A stretch of 64,000 nucleotides of DNA, taken from Gammaproteobacteria bacterium 54_18_T64 (GTDB lineage Bacteria > Pseudomonadota > Gammaproteobacteria > Pseudomonadales > Porticoccaceae). Position 1 is the stretch's first letter; each line of letters starts with the position of its first letter. Shown piece by piece: positions 18,998 through 29,400 of the stretch. Both the position numbers and the translations under genes were made by a program. The notes under the pieces are model-generated. The model did no database searches. It saw only the letters and a program-made list of their open reading frames with translations, and had not been told where the DNA came from. Location of the stretch: contig MAAU01000020.1 of assembly GCA_002162825.1 (NCBI GenBank), forward strand, positions 23,217-87,216. The letters run 5' to 3'.

Positions 18998-19849
18998 TTA
19001 GTCTAGTGGCTTTGCGCGCAATTTTCCGTAAAGAAGTTCTTCAACAAATTCGACACATTTAAAATCGAGTAATTGCATATTGGCTTCCATACGGCGATAG
19101 AGGGGCATGCTGATTTTCCAGGGCTTGGTATAGGTCTGGGGGTCGGTCAATGTAGCCTCATACTGAATGTGGTTTGGGCCCATTAATGTATAGCGCTCGA
19201 CCACGTGTAACTGGTCGCTGTGATGATTGCCGGAGCGGTCAAGCCAGGTGCCAGGGTGTAAGCCGGTGACATCGACAACCAGGGTGTCGCCGTCCCAGGA
19301 GGCGACGGATTGGCCCATCCAGCTATCGACGGGGGCTAGACCGGGGTCCTTCATGAAAATATCTCTATCGGCACCGGCATATTGATAGGTAATGAAGACA
19401 GAGTCGTCACCCTGGAAGATCTGAAAGGGCTGGGGCATATAGGTGGCCCTGGGTACACCGGGGAGATAACACTTGATCTCGGGGTCGCGTTCCAACCAAT
19501 GAAGCTGGTTATCTTTTTTAATGGCTAGTGCTTCAGGTGTATAGGGGATCTTGCCACCTACAACCACGCCGAGACTGGGGGGGACGGAGCCAACGGCGCC
19601 CAGTTTAACTAAATCTTTTGCAGGGATGGGGCCACCAGGGCCGTCACGCAATTCCAGGGAGGGGCGTGCCATATGCATTTCTATATCGTAATTGGCCTCA
19701 TTCATGGTTTGCCAAATACCGTTGAAATCGGGGTGTACTCCGTCGGCAGCACGCGGTGCTTTGTAGCTATTGTCTGCGGCAAGGATGCCGGCAGAGAAGA
19801 TGGATAGCGCTGAAATCAGCGCTATTTTTCGCACAGAATTAAAGTTCAC
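18998..19849 (-). CDS. Secreted/periplasmic protein of unknown function
   Basis: GTG start at 19849 gives a signal peptide (NSVRKIALISALSIFSAGILAADNSYK); 'PDFNGIWQTMNEANYDIEMHMARP', 'WDGDTLVVDVTGLHPGTWLDRSGNHHSDQLHVVERYT'. Confidence 0.7.
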   Translation of the reverse strand: MNFNSVRKIALISALSIFSAGILAADNSYKAPRAADGVHPDFNGIWQTMNEANYDIEMHMARPSLELRDGPGGPIPAKDLVKLGAVGSVPPSLGVVVGGKIPYTPEALAIKKDNQLHWLERDPEIKCYLPGVPRATYMPQPFQIFQGDDSVFITYQYAGADRDIFMKDPGLAPVDSWMGQSVASWDGDTLVVDVTGLHPGTWLDRSGNHHSDQLHVVERYTLMGPNHIQYEATLTDPQTYTKPWKISMPLYRRMEANMQLLDFKCVEFVEELLYGKLRAKPLD

Positions 19850-20101
19850 GATTGAGTTTCCCCTTGTTTTTATCGAATACCTAAGCATAACCCACCTGAT
19901 GCTCGCATGGGAAGTCGAGGGGTAGAGGGGGCACAATATACAGCCACATGGTTGAGTTGTTGATATGGGTTGTATGTGCTTGGTTGATGATAGGGGCTCG
20001 CTTGAACACTTACTTTCCAGTAACATTGGTGTGTTACATCCATTGTGTAATCTTCGTTTTTTACGTGGTAATGCGCACCAAAAGACTAGGGAAAAAAGAC
20101 A

Positions 20102-20677
20102 ATGCTCAACGAGCTACTGCTAAAATTTGCAACATGGCTTGATACCTTTCAAGCGAGTACTGATCTGCATGAAGCCCTCTATATGTACGGTTGGGTTGAG
20201 GGTACTCACGTATTAACATTGACACTTTTTCTCGGCATGTTACTGGTAATTGATCTGCGCTTATTGGGTGTGGCTTTTAAAGAAATACCCGCATCGACCC
20301 TCATCGAGCGTCTCGATAGGCCAATGATGATAGGTTTTATTATCATGCTTATTAGTGGTGCTCTGCTGTATTTTGCAATTCCCGTCAGGTCCACTCAAAG
20401 TATTTGGTTTCGGGTGAAAGTCATCTTATTAGTCGCTGCGGGCATCAATGCCCTGTTGATTCGCAATATGACGCGAGCCTCCGATATGAGTTGGGATAAC
20501 GACCCGGTACCACCGAAACGCATACGAATCGGTGCTACTTTGTCCCTTGGCCTTTGGGCCTTGGTCGTGGCCGCTGGCCGCATGATGGCCTACGACTGGT
20601 GGGATTGTCACAAGGAAATACCCTATTTTATGTATTGGGCCGCTGGTTGCGTCAACGAAATGGCCGCGTTCGAATAG
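20102..20677 (+). CDS. DUF6644-like integral membrane protein
   Basis: 191 aa multi-TM: 'WVEGTHVLTLTLFLGMLLVIDLRLLGVAFKEIPASTLIERLDRPMMIGFIIMLISGALLYF'. Confidence 0.65.
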   Translation: MLNELLLKFATWLDTFQASTDLHEALYMYGWVEGTHVLTLTLFLGMLLVIDLRLLGVAFKEIPASTLIERLDRPMMIGFIIMLISGALLYFAIPVRSTQSIWFRVKVILLVAAGINALLIRNMTRASDMSWDNDPVPPKRIRIGATLSLGLWALVVAAGRMMAYDWWDCHKEIPYFMYWAAGCVNEMAAFE

Positions 20678-20745
20678 GCGATTTTCCAGTCAGGACAGTG
20701 TTTTACTTAGAATTTTGCGATAAGGCCCCAAGGGGGAGATAAGAG

Positions 20746-21252
20746 ATGGATGTAGTTTTTATATTTCAATGGTTGGATACTTCGGCGCTGGCCGATTTTA
20801 CCAAGACTTGGGCCGGTCTTTTTGCGATGGTGCAGACCGTACATATCCTCAGCATGGTGATGCTATGTGGAATGATGATGCTCGGCGATTTGCGTATGCT
20901 CAATGTAGTCTTGAAGGGCGTGCCCTCTGAGGCGATCATTGCCAACACTAAAAAATGGATTTATTTGGCACTGGTGCTGATCATTCTCTCGGGTATTTAC
21001 GAGGCCTCCGCCATAGCCATGAAGCTGGCCTACAACACCTTTTTCTTTGCGAAAATGGCGGGTCTGAGCATGGGTATTATTTTTATGCTGAGTCTTCGCA
21101 ATGCGGTTTATCTTCGCGCCCCGGAGCAAATTGGCGCGAACGGCGAGCGCGCTGAGTCGGTGCCCGTTTGGGTAGTGAAGTTAGTAGCACTGGCCAACTT
21201 GCTGATATGGTTCAGCGTCGCGGCCACAGGCCGTTGGATTGGGTTTTCTTAG
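20746..21252 (+). CDS. DUF6644-like integral membrane protein (paralog of the preceding gene)
   Basis: 168 aa: 'MVQTVHILSMVMLCGMMMLGDLRMLNVVLKGVPSEAIIANTKKWIYLALVLIILSGIYEA'; same topology and motif order as the upstream gene. Confidence 0.65.
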   Translation: MDVVFIFQWLDTSALADFTKTWAGLFAMVQTVHILSMVMLCGMMMLGDLRMLNVVLKGVPSEAIIANTKKWIYLALVLIILSGIYEASAIAMKLAYNTFFFAKMAGLSMGIIFMLSLRNAVYLRAPEQIGANGERAESVPVWVVKLVALANLLIWFSVAATGRWIGFS

Positions 21253-21269
21253 GTTCTGTGGGAGTAATC

Positions 21270-21425
21270 ATGACTACAAATACATTGAGTAAAGTAGCTG
21301 CAATTTTTTCTATTGCCATCATTGTTGGCTGGGGTTTCTATTGGAGTGTACAAGTAAGGGATACCATGTGTTTACTAGAAATGGCTACCTCAGAAGAGAT
21401 GCCTGAGTGCGCAGACACTTTGTAG
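21270..21425 (+). CDS. 51-aa single-TM peptide of unknown function
   Basis: MTTNTLSKVAAIFSIAIIVGWGFYWSVQVRDTMCLLEMATSEEMPECADTL; ATG 8 bp after a GGAG, 17 bp after the previous stop. Confidence 0.5.
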   Translation: MTTNTLSKVAAIFSIAIIVGWGFYWSVQVRDTMCLLEMATSEEMPECADTL

Positions 21426-21819
21426 AAGCCCTTTCTACTTTAGTTTGATCACCAAAATTAGCTGTCAATAAAAGCCTGCTGGCTACGCTGCCAGTGGGGT
21501 TTTGACCTGAATATAAGAGAGTAAGTCGGTTTATATCATCGGACTCTTGGGTTACTAACTCCTCGTTATTGTTGAGAGGGGTGGTATTTCCGCAAAGCAA
21601 GAGTCGCGGAGGTATCAAGGTAGGGGTACTAAGTCGATTTAGTCAATGGCGGTTCAACGATGGTTGCTTAGGCGTCATGTTGTCTGTAGTGACAAAGCTT
21701 TGCCCCTACTTCTTCGATCACCGTCCGGCACGAGTAGGCTTTATCAGTGCTGACAGACAGATTGCAAGCGGCATAGGCTATTTGTTTTATGCCGATGGCC
21801 TTGCCGTAGCACCCCGCCT

Positions 21820-23040
21820 TTAATAGTCACCACAAACCAACACCCCCGCCTTTAAAAGGGCATCAATTTCAGTCTCACTGCGTTGTAGAAAGTCACGCAA
21901 TATTTCTCGGTTGTGTTCACCCAGGGTGGGTGCGCGGTAGTCGGGTACTTCGGGGTAGGCACTGCTTTTGATGGGCATGCCGGGTATTTGAAACTCGCCG
22001 GCTATGCGGTCATTCACGGTACGCACGGTGCCGCGCTCGACAAGGTGAGGATAGCTCAAGGTTTCTTCGACACTTAAGATTGGCGCACAGGGGATGCCGT
22101 GGTTTTCGAGGGCACTTACTGCGCTGTGAACATCGCTAAAGGTGGCGAGCCATTCTTCTATCAACTTAACCACCTCATCGCGGCGTTCCAGACGATCGGC
22201 GTCGGTGGCAAATTGAGGGTCATCCACTAAGTCGGGGCGGACCATGGCGGCACAGAGATCTGGCCAGTGGTGCATAAAACCCATCAAGACGATATTACCG
22301 CCACTGCCGGTAAAGATCCCTGCCGGACAGAGGTAGCTGAGGTGGCGACCGGCCCGCATGGGCTTGATCTCGCCGCCACTACCGCTGGCCTGATGCACAT
22401 TAATTTCGTGGCAGTGGTAGTAGCAGTCGAGTATGGCGATGTCGAGGTGTTGCCCCCGGCCGGTGCGTGCACGGTTGAGCAGGGCGGCGGCAATGGAGAA
22501 GGCGCCGTGTACCCCGGTGCTGACATCGCCAATACCGGCCAGGGGAATATGGGGGGCTTCATCGGCCTCACCAATCATTGAGGTAATACCCGCATAGGCC
22601 TGGGCGATATAGTCGTAGCCGGGTTTGTGGGAGAGGGGCCCGGTTTGGCCGAGGGCGGAGATGGAGCAGAGAATAATATCGGACTTCAGTTCACAGAGCT
22701 CCTCATAGCCCAGGCCCATCTCTGCCATGATGCCGGGTTTGAAATTTTCCACTACCGCGTCGCAGTGGGGCACCAGTTCTTTGACCAGTGCCAGCCCCTC
22801 GGGATCGCGCAGATTCACACAGAGGCTTTTTTTATTGAGGCTTTGTTGGATGATGTAGAGACTGCGCTCGCCGCGAAGTTTGGATATACCGCGCACCATA
22901 TCGCCGCTGCCCGCCGGTTCGACCTTGATAACCTCGGCACCCAGCTCGGCAAACATGCGCGTACAGCTGGGCCCAGCCAGTGCGCGGGTGAGGTCGAGAA
23001 TGCGGATGCCGCTCAACATATGTTCGTTGGTGTTTGTCAT
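21820..23040 (-). CDS. CaiB/BaiF-type (family III) CoA-transferase
   Basis: 'GIRILDLTRALAGPSCTRMFAELGAEVIKVEPAGSGDMVRG', 'KKSLCVNLRDPEGLALVKELVPHCDAVVENFKPGIMAEMGLGYEEL'. Start at MTNTNEHML (23040). Confidence 0.92.
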   Translation of the reverse strand: MTNTNEHMLSGIRILDLTRALAGPSCTRMFAELGAEVIKVEPAGSGDMVRGISKLRGERSLYIIQQSLNKKSLCVNLRDPEGLALVKELVPHCDAVVENFKPGIMAEMGLGYEELCELKSDIILCSISALGQTGPLSHKPGYDYIAQAYAGITSMIGEADEAPHIPLAGIGDVSTGVHGAFSIAAALLNRARTGRGQHLDIAILDCYYHCHEINVHQASGSGGEIKPMRAGRHLSYLCPAGIFTGSGGNIVLMGFMHHWPDLCAAMVRPDLVDDPQFATDADRLERRDEVVKLIEEWLATFSDVHSAVSALENHGIPCAPILSVEETLSYPHLVERGTVRTVNDRIAGEFQIPGMPIKSSAYPEVPDYRAPTLGEHNREILRDFLQRSETEIDALLKAGVLVCGDY

Positions 23041-23335
23041 ACCAGTGACTCCCTGAATTATTATTAGCCCTCTCCCCGATTGTGCAGTGGTGGACGGAGA
23101 GTGAGGGTGTGGGATGTTTTGTTCACAGACCGTAACAGATATAGACGCTTGCGGTGACAATTCATCGTAGACGCAGTAGCTGGTTGACTGGCAGGTCGTA
23201 AAAAAGTTTGGCGTGGGAAGTTTTTAAACTCGTCTGCCTGGTTCCTTAAACAGTGTTGCCTGAATGATAAATTACTCACGTTTTAGTGTTGTTTTACAGG
23301 CCAAAGCGAGTATATATGGAGTACCAAGAGAACAG

Positions 23336-24022
23336 ATGACTAAGGAGAATATTTTGCTGCGGGTAAAGCTTAGGTTTAATAGTTGCCACTCGTGGGCAGT
23401 ACCATTACTGCTTGTATTACTCACCGTGAGTACGGGTTGCGCTAGAAACGAGATACATGCTTCGGTTAAATTCGAGAATATTGCCTTATCAGCGGAGGGC
23501 TTAGAAACTTTTGGTATTGGCTTTATTACGCCTTCTACGGTGACAGGGCGTGAACAGGATATACAGAGCCTGGCATTTATCTTTGCCCGGGTGATGGAGG
23601 ACCGGCGGTCTAATATGCGTGTGATAAGCCTTCCCGAGACCTTGAGTGCGATCAATCGGGCCGATCTTGCCGATGAATATAAACAGATGTATATCGATTA
23701 CAGTGATACCGGTATTTTCAAGCAGTCCTCACTGTCTAAGGTGGGGGAGGTCTCGGGGGTGCGCTATCTCGCGCAATTGAAACTCTCTGGCTTTACTCAG
23801 GGTTCCAGGGGGCGGTTTGGCATGTTGGGTTGGCGCATGATACAAACCAAGGAGGCAAATATCCGCTTATTCCTACAAATCTGGGATACTCAGAATGGCG
23901 CCATCGTTTGGGAGGGTACCGAAGAGTTGAATTATGCCAGTGACACATCCACGGAAAAGCCGGTGACATTTCAGTTGGTGGTGGAAGAGGTCGCCCGCAA
24001 TCTGATCGATAAGCTACCTTAA
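23336..24022 (+). CDS. Lipoprotein of unknown function
   Basis: Lipobox 'LLTVSTGCARN'; 'GEVSGVRYLAQLKLSGFTQGSRGRFGMLGWRMIQTKEANIRLFLQIWDTQNGAIVWEGTEELNYA'. Confidence 0.65.
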   Translation: MTKENILLRVKLRFNSCHSWAVPLLLVLLTVSTGCARNEIHASVKFENIALSAEGLETFGIGFITPSTVTGREQDIQSLAFIFARVMEDRRSNMRVISLPETLSAINRADLADEYKQMYIDYSDTGIFKQSSLSKVGEVSGVRYLAQLKLSGFTQGSRGRFGMLGWRMIQTKEANIRLFLQIWDTQNGAIVWEGTEELNYASDTSTEKPVTFQLVVEEVARNLIDKLP

Positions 24023-24119
24023 AAAAATTATTGATGCTTGGGCTTTATGCGGCGATTGGTCTCTGAGCCTTGCTTGAGTGTAAAGGCTGAGAACCCTTAA
24101 TTGTCATGCTGGGTATTGT

Positions 24120-25472
24120 TTAGCTACTGATGTTTTGCACAAACATGGTAATGATTAGCAGAGGGCAGATAAAACGGATGTAGCCGGGCCAGATCTTCCA
24201 GAAAAAGCTTTGTTCTGCGGCGGGAAAACCGGCGCTGATTTCCCGCAATAGCTTATCGCGGTGCAGTGCCCAGCCGGCAAATAGGCAGAGCAGCACGCCG
24301 AGTAGCGGTTGACTGTACTGAGTGCTTACACTCACCACGGTGGTAAATAGCGCGTCAAAGTTAAACAGGATAAGTAGGCTCAAGATGAAGATAGTCGTGG
24401 CGATCCAGTAGGTAGCGCGGCGGCGGCTGAGCTTAAATTGTTCCAGTGTAAAGGTCACCGGCACTTCGAGCATGGAAATGGATGAGGTCAGGGCGGCAAT
24501 GCTTAGTAGTAGGAAAAACACCAGGCCAATAATGCCTCCGGCCACACCCAGTGAATTAAACAGCTCGGGGAGGGTTTGCAAAATCAAATCGGGCCCGGCT
24601 ATCAAGGTGTTGTCGGTGTTGTAAATGCTGATGCCGCGGTGCTGGGCGACGAACATAGCGGGAATAATCAATAGCCCGGCGAGAAAGGCAATGCCGGTAT
24701 CAATCAAAGCCACGTAGGCACCGGTGAGCGGTAAGTTGTCACTCTTGCTGACGTAGGAGCCATAAATCAGCATGGTACCCACGCCCAGAGACAGTGAAAA
24801 AAAGGCCTGCCCCATGGCGCTGGTGAGCAGAGCTGGGTCGGTGATTAATGAAAAGTCTGGGATCAGGTAAAGGCGTAGGCCCTCCAGCGCACCGGGCAGG
24901 GTAAGTACTGTGGCAACCAGTCCGAGCATCAGCAATATTAGGGCCGGCATAAGCCGGGTTGACCAGCGCTCAATTCCATCCTTAACTCCGCGGGCGACAA
25001 TGGCTGCGGTGAGTGCGGAAAACAGTGCGCAAAAAAGTCCATCCCGAGCCAGGCTGGACTGGGCAAACCAATTCTTAGCTGGCGACTGGCCGCTAATGTC
25101 TGCTACGGCAGCGGGTACCTGAGCCATCAGCCAGCCGGCGACGATGGCGTAAAAACTGAGGATTAAACTGGCGGTCAGTACGCCATATAGGCCGGTTACC
25201 TTGCCGAGAAGCCTCGGCAAGGGCTGTGACGACAGCTGCGGCAGGGCAGCGACCATGTTGTGTCGAGTATGGCGACCGATGATGAGTTCGGCCATTAAGG
25301 CCGGGTAGGCAAGGAGAAAGGCCAGGATGAGATAGGCCACCACGAAGGCCCCACCCCCGTGGCTAGCGGTTTGGGTTGGGAAGCCCCAGATATTCCCCAA
25401 GCCGACAGCTGAGCCGGTCGCTGCGGTGATAAAGCCAAAGCGAGAGGAAAATTGGCCGCGCTCCTTAGACAT
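24120..25472 (-). CDS. Sodium-dependent transporter (neurotransmitter:sodium symporter family)
   Basis: 'FSSRFGFITAATGSAVGLGNIWGFPTQTASHGGGAFVVAYLILAFLLAYPALMAELIIGRH'. Confidence 0.93.
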   Translation of the reverse strand: MSKERGQFSSRFGFITAATGSAVGLGNIWGFPTQTASHGGGAFVVAYLILAFLLAYPALMAELIIGRHTRHNMVAALPQLSSQPLPRLLGKVTGLYGVLTASLILSFYAIVAGWLMAQVPAAVADISGQSPAKNWFAQSSLARDGLFCALFSALTAAIVARGVKDGIERWSTRLMPALILLMLGLVATVLTLPGALEGLRLYLIPDFSLITDPALLTSAMGQAFFSLSLGVGTMLIYGSYVSKSDNLPLTGAYVALIDTGIAFLAGLLIIPAMFVAQHRGISIYNTDNTLIAGPDLILQTLPELFNSLGVAGGIIGLVFFLLLSIAALTSSISMLEVPVTFTLEQFKLSRRRATYWIATTIFILSLLILFNFDALFTTVVSVSTQYSQPLLGVLLCLFAGWALHRDKLLREISAGFPAAEQSFFWKIWPGYIRFICPLLIITMFVQNISS

Positions 25473-25557
25473 GGTTCTTACCTGTCATAAACGACCTGCC
25501 TGCTCGCTAACAGGCAGGATAGTTCTTGCCACTGTGAGCACGTTTGAATGGAAATGT

Positions 25558-26319
25558 TTATTTAAAAACAGGCTTACGCTTTTCTCTAAAGGCAGTAATG
25601 CCTTCTTTCGTGTCTTCATCGAGAAGCAGGAAGGGCATCGCATCTTTGGCGTAAGTCAGGTCGTCGCCGCCGAGTTCGCGGTTGTAGATTGATTTGGCGT
25701 AGCGTATCGCCATTTGCGGTTTGCTGGCCAGCTCGTCGGCGAGTGCAAAAGCTTCCTGTAAGAGCTGTTCATGGGGGACAACTTTTAATATCAGGCCCAT
25801 GTCCTTTGCCTCTTCAGGGCTGAGTTTAACGCCGGTCATGCTGATGTATTTGGCTTGCTGGCGGCCAATCAGTTTGTTGAGGCGGGCGATGGCAAAGCCG
25901 GGTAGTAGGCCGAGCTGGATTTCGGGGACTGAAAAAATGGCTCGTTCAGAGGCGATAATAAAATCGCAGGCAATGGATATTTCGAAGCCACCGCCGAAAG
26001 CGTAGCCATTCACCGCAGCGATGACGGGCTTGTTGATTTGTTCCGGCAGCGCGAGAATGTCGAGCACCTCGTCGATAAAGTTTTTAGCGTAAGTGGGGGT
26101 GAATTCGAAGCCGCTGATATCGGCACCGGCGCAGAATGATTTTCCGCCAGCCCCGGTCAGTACGATCACACGGATATTGTCATCATTGCGTGCCTGATCT
26201 AGCGCCTTGCAAAAACCGGAAAGAATCCCTTTGCTTAGAGCGTTGAGTTTGTCGGGTTCGTCGAAGGTGATAATGGCAGTGCTGCCCTGAGTTTCGTAAT
26301 TGACGCTGTCAAATCGCAT
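25558..26319 (-). CDS. Enoyl-CoA hydratase/isomerase family protein
   Basis: 'IRVIVLTGAGGKSFCAGADISGFE', 'NKPVIAAVNGYAFGGGFEISIACDFIIASERAIFSVPEIQLGLLPG'. Confidence 0.93.
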   Translation of the reverse strand: MRFDSVNYETQGSTAIITFDEPDKLNALSKGILSGFCKALDQARNDDNIRVIVLTGAGGKSFCAGADISGFEFTPTYAKNFIDEVLDILALPEQINKPVIAAVNGYAFGGGFEISIACDFIIASERAIFSVPEIQLGLLPGFAIARLNKLIGRQQAKYISMTGVKLSPEEAKDMGLILKVVPHEQLLQEAFALADELASKPQMAIRYAKSIYNRELGGDDLTYAKDAMPFLLLDEDTKEGITAFREKRKPVFK

Positions 26320-26485
26320 GGGGGTCGGCCTTTTGGTAGTGCTTAGCTGATGCTAAGCGGGGTCAGTATCGGGGTGGGTCAACGTGGAGTTCATTGTGGT
26401 GAGATAGTGCAACATTCTGCGCGGGGCTGACAAGTATCAGCGCCCGCGCAAATCTTTTAAGAGGGGGGAGGTTAAAAGGAGCTAC

Positions 26486-29400
26486 TTATTTGGGTGCCTG
26501 TTTGGCTAGTGCTCTCGTGGCCAGACGGTTTTTAATCGTTTCGAGAAAGCCTTCCAAAATTGAGTAAACGGCCGGTACGACAACCAGCGTTAGCAAGGTG
26601 GACGACAACATGCCACCAATCACCGCAACGGAGAGAGGGCCATTGGTTTCGTGTCCGGCACCAAAGCCCATGGCCGCCGGCAGCATGGCCAAAATAACCG
26701 TGAAGGAGGTCATCAAAACCGGGCGTAGGCGAATGGGGCAGGCGTCGATTAAGGCTGCGTCGATGGATTTGCCGTCATTGCGACGCTGGTTGGTCAGGTC
26801 GACCAGCAGAATGGCGTTTTTGGCCACCAGGCCCACCAGCAACACCAGGCCAATCATTGAATAGGTATTCAAGGTGTTGTTGGTCATCCAGAGCAGGGCG
26901 ATGCCGCCGATCATGGCCAGCGGTTGAGCGGTCATAATAATTAAGGGCTGCAAAAACGAATTGAACTGGCTGGCCAGTACCATGTACAGCAAGATGGTCG
27001 CCAGGGTGAAGGCGAAGATCATATTGCTGGCGGTCTTGCCGAACTCCTCGGCCTGGCCTTTAAAGGCAAGGGAGTAGCCAACGGGTAAAATCTCATCGGA
27101 TAATTGTTTGACGCTGTCGATAGCTGCGGCCAGGGGTATTTCAGGCTTGCCGTAAAACGGCGCCGAATAACGCAGATCCAGGCGTGAAATCGATGCTGGC
27201 CCCAGAGTTTCCTCAAGGTGGGCAACGGTGTCGATGCGGATCATGGTGCCGGTGCGTGAGCGCAGGTAAATGCGATCGAGGTCGTCGGCCGACCGAAAGA
27301 AGCCGTCGGCGGCTTTAAGGCGCACGTCGTAGCGCTCGCCATCGCCGGGGTCATCGTTGAATTTGGCGACATCCATGCCGCCAATCATGACGTTAACAGC
27401 CTCGGCAATATCTCTGCTGGAAAAGCCCAGGTCGGCGGCGCGGGTACTATCGACGCGCAGCTGATACTGGGGTAGGGCCAGGTTGAGATCGAGATCGATA
27501 TAGCCCATGCCATCCACTGACGCTAGTCGCTCTTCGAGTTGATAGGCGAGTCGGGCAACCTCGTTCAGGTTGGGGCCGTTAATGGCAAATTGCAGGGGTT
27601 CACCGCGCTGGCCACCCATTTTCGGGATGGGTGCTGGAAACGCTTTGACGCCGGGAATAGTGGCAAACTTTTTGCCGAGAATGGCAATCAGCTCCTGTTG
27701 GCTTTGATCGCGCTCCGAGGCGGGTGTCATGCGCACAAAGCCCATGGCCGTGGTCACCTGGCGACCGTTGGTGCCGAGGCCGAAGAAGGCGCTCATGATC
27801 ACATCGTCGTGTTCGGCAAGTATGGCTTCGACTTTTGCGAGGCGTTTGCTGGAGTATTCCAGCCCGGAGCCGAGGGGGGTGCGTACGATGACCATAAAGC
27901 TGCCTTCGTCCTGCTCTGGAGAGAATTCCTTGCCAATATCTTTGAGAAAGAAAGTGCAACTAAAGACCAGCAGCCAGGTGATCAAAATTACGGTCCAGCG
28001 AAAGCGTAGGGCCAGGGTCAATAACTTTGTATAGCCGTTCTCCATGGCGCGAAAGCTGCGCTCCAGCCAGTAGTAGAGGCCGCCGGTGTGTTCTTCCACC
28101 TGTAGGAAATGAGAACAGAGCATGGGTGTTAAGGTCATGGAAACGAACCAGGAAACCAGTACACCAACGGTCACCACGACGGCAAAGGAGGAGAAAAACT
28201 GGCCGATAATGCCGCCGAGAAATATCACTGGTACAAAGATAGAAACCAGCGACAGGGTGGCCGCCAATACCGGGAATACAACCTCTGCGGTGCCGTGAAT
28301 GGCCGCAGAGCGGGGGTCGGGGTCGATGGACTCCCGGTGTCGGTAAATGTTTTCTAGCACCACAATGGCGTCGTCCACCACAATACCAATCAGCAATAGT
28401 AGTGCTAAGAGGGTCATCGAATTGAGGGTGTAGCCGAGGAAGTAAATGCCGGCAATGGAGCCAAACAGTGAAATGGGGATGGCGATGGCAATAATAAGAG
28501 TGGAGCGAATGCTCTTGAGAAAAATCCACACCACAAAGGCGGTCAGCACGGTGCCGAGGATCAGGTGTTCTTCCAGAGCGCCGACCATGGCACGGACAAA
28601 GAGGGAGTCATCCGAGGCGACGGTGAGCTTCATGCCGGGGGGTAGTTGTGGGCGTATCTCTTCGTTAATACGGCGCATTGCTTCGTCGATGATTTCGACG
28701 GTATTCGCCTCGGCAATTTTGGTGATACCGAGGCCAACGGTGAGCTCGCCGTTAACACGGGCGAGACCGCGGGGGTCGGCCATGCCATCTTCAATCTCGC
28801 TAATATCGCCGAGTTTAAGCGGCGCGCCATCGCGGTAGGCCACCACCAGTTTTTCCAGGTCACGGGGGTCGTGGTACTCCATGTCGAGCTTGACCATATG
28901 CTCGGTGGTACCGCTGACCAGAAAGCCGCCGGGCATCATAAAGTGTTCATTTCTGACCGCAGCCAGCACCTCGGCAGTGGTGACATTAAAGGCAGCCATA
29001 CTATCGAGGTCGAGGTTGATGCGGATGGTGCGCTCGCGTTTGCCACCGATTTTGACTTCGCCGACACCATTGATGGTTTCGAGGTTTTTCTTAATGGTAT
29101 TAATGGCGTAGCTGTTGAGCTGCTGCATCGTGCGGTCGCCCTCCAGTGCCAGCCACATAATGGGCGAGGCGCCGAATTCGAGCTTGGCAACGATGGGTGG
29201 ATCGGCATCGGTGGGTAGCTGATTGATCACCTGGTTAACCTTGGACTGCACCTCGTCGAAGGCAACGTTGATATCTTTGTCCATATCAAAGGTGACGATG
29301 ACGCGGGAATTACCGGGCGAGGAGGTCGAGGCGATATGTTCGATACCGGGCACCGCGTTTACAGCAGTTTCGATGATGTTGGTGATAGAGGCGTCAATAA

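Noticed and set aside
21569-21823. 84-aa plus-strand ORF after the DUF6644-like operon
   Set aside because: No RBS, no motif and atypical composition; treated as intergenic.
27960-28529. 189-aa ORF inside the second RND permease
   Set aside because: Alternate-frame shadow of the 1028-aa permease.
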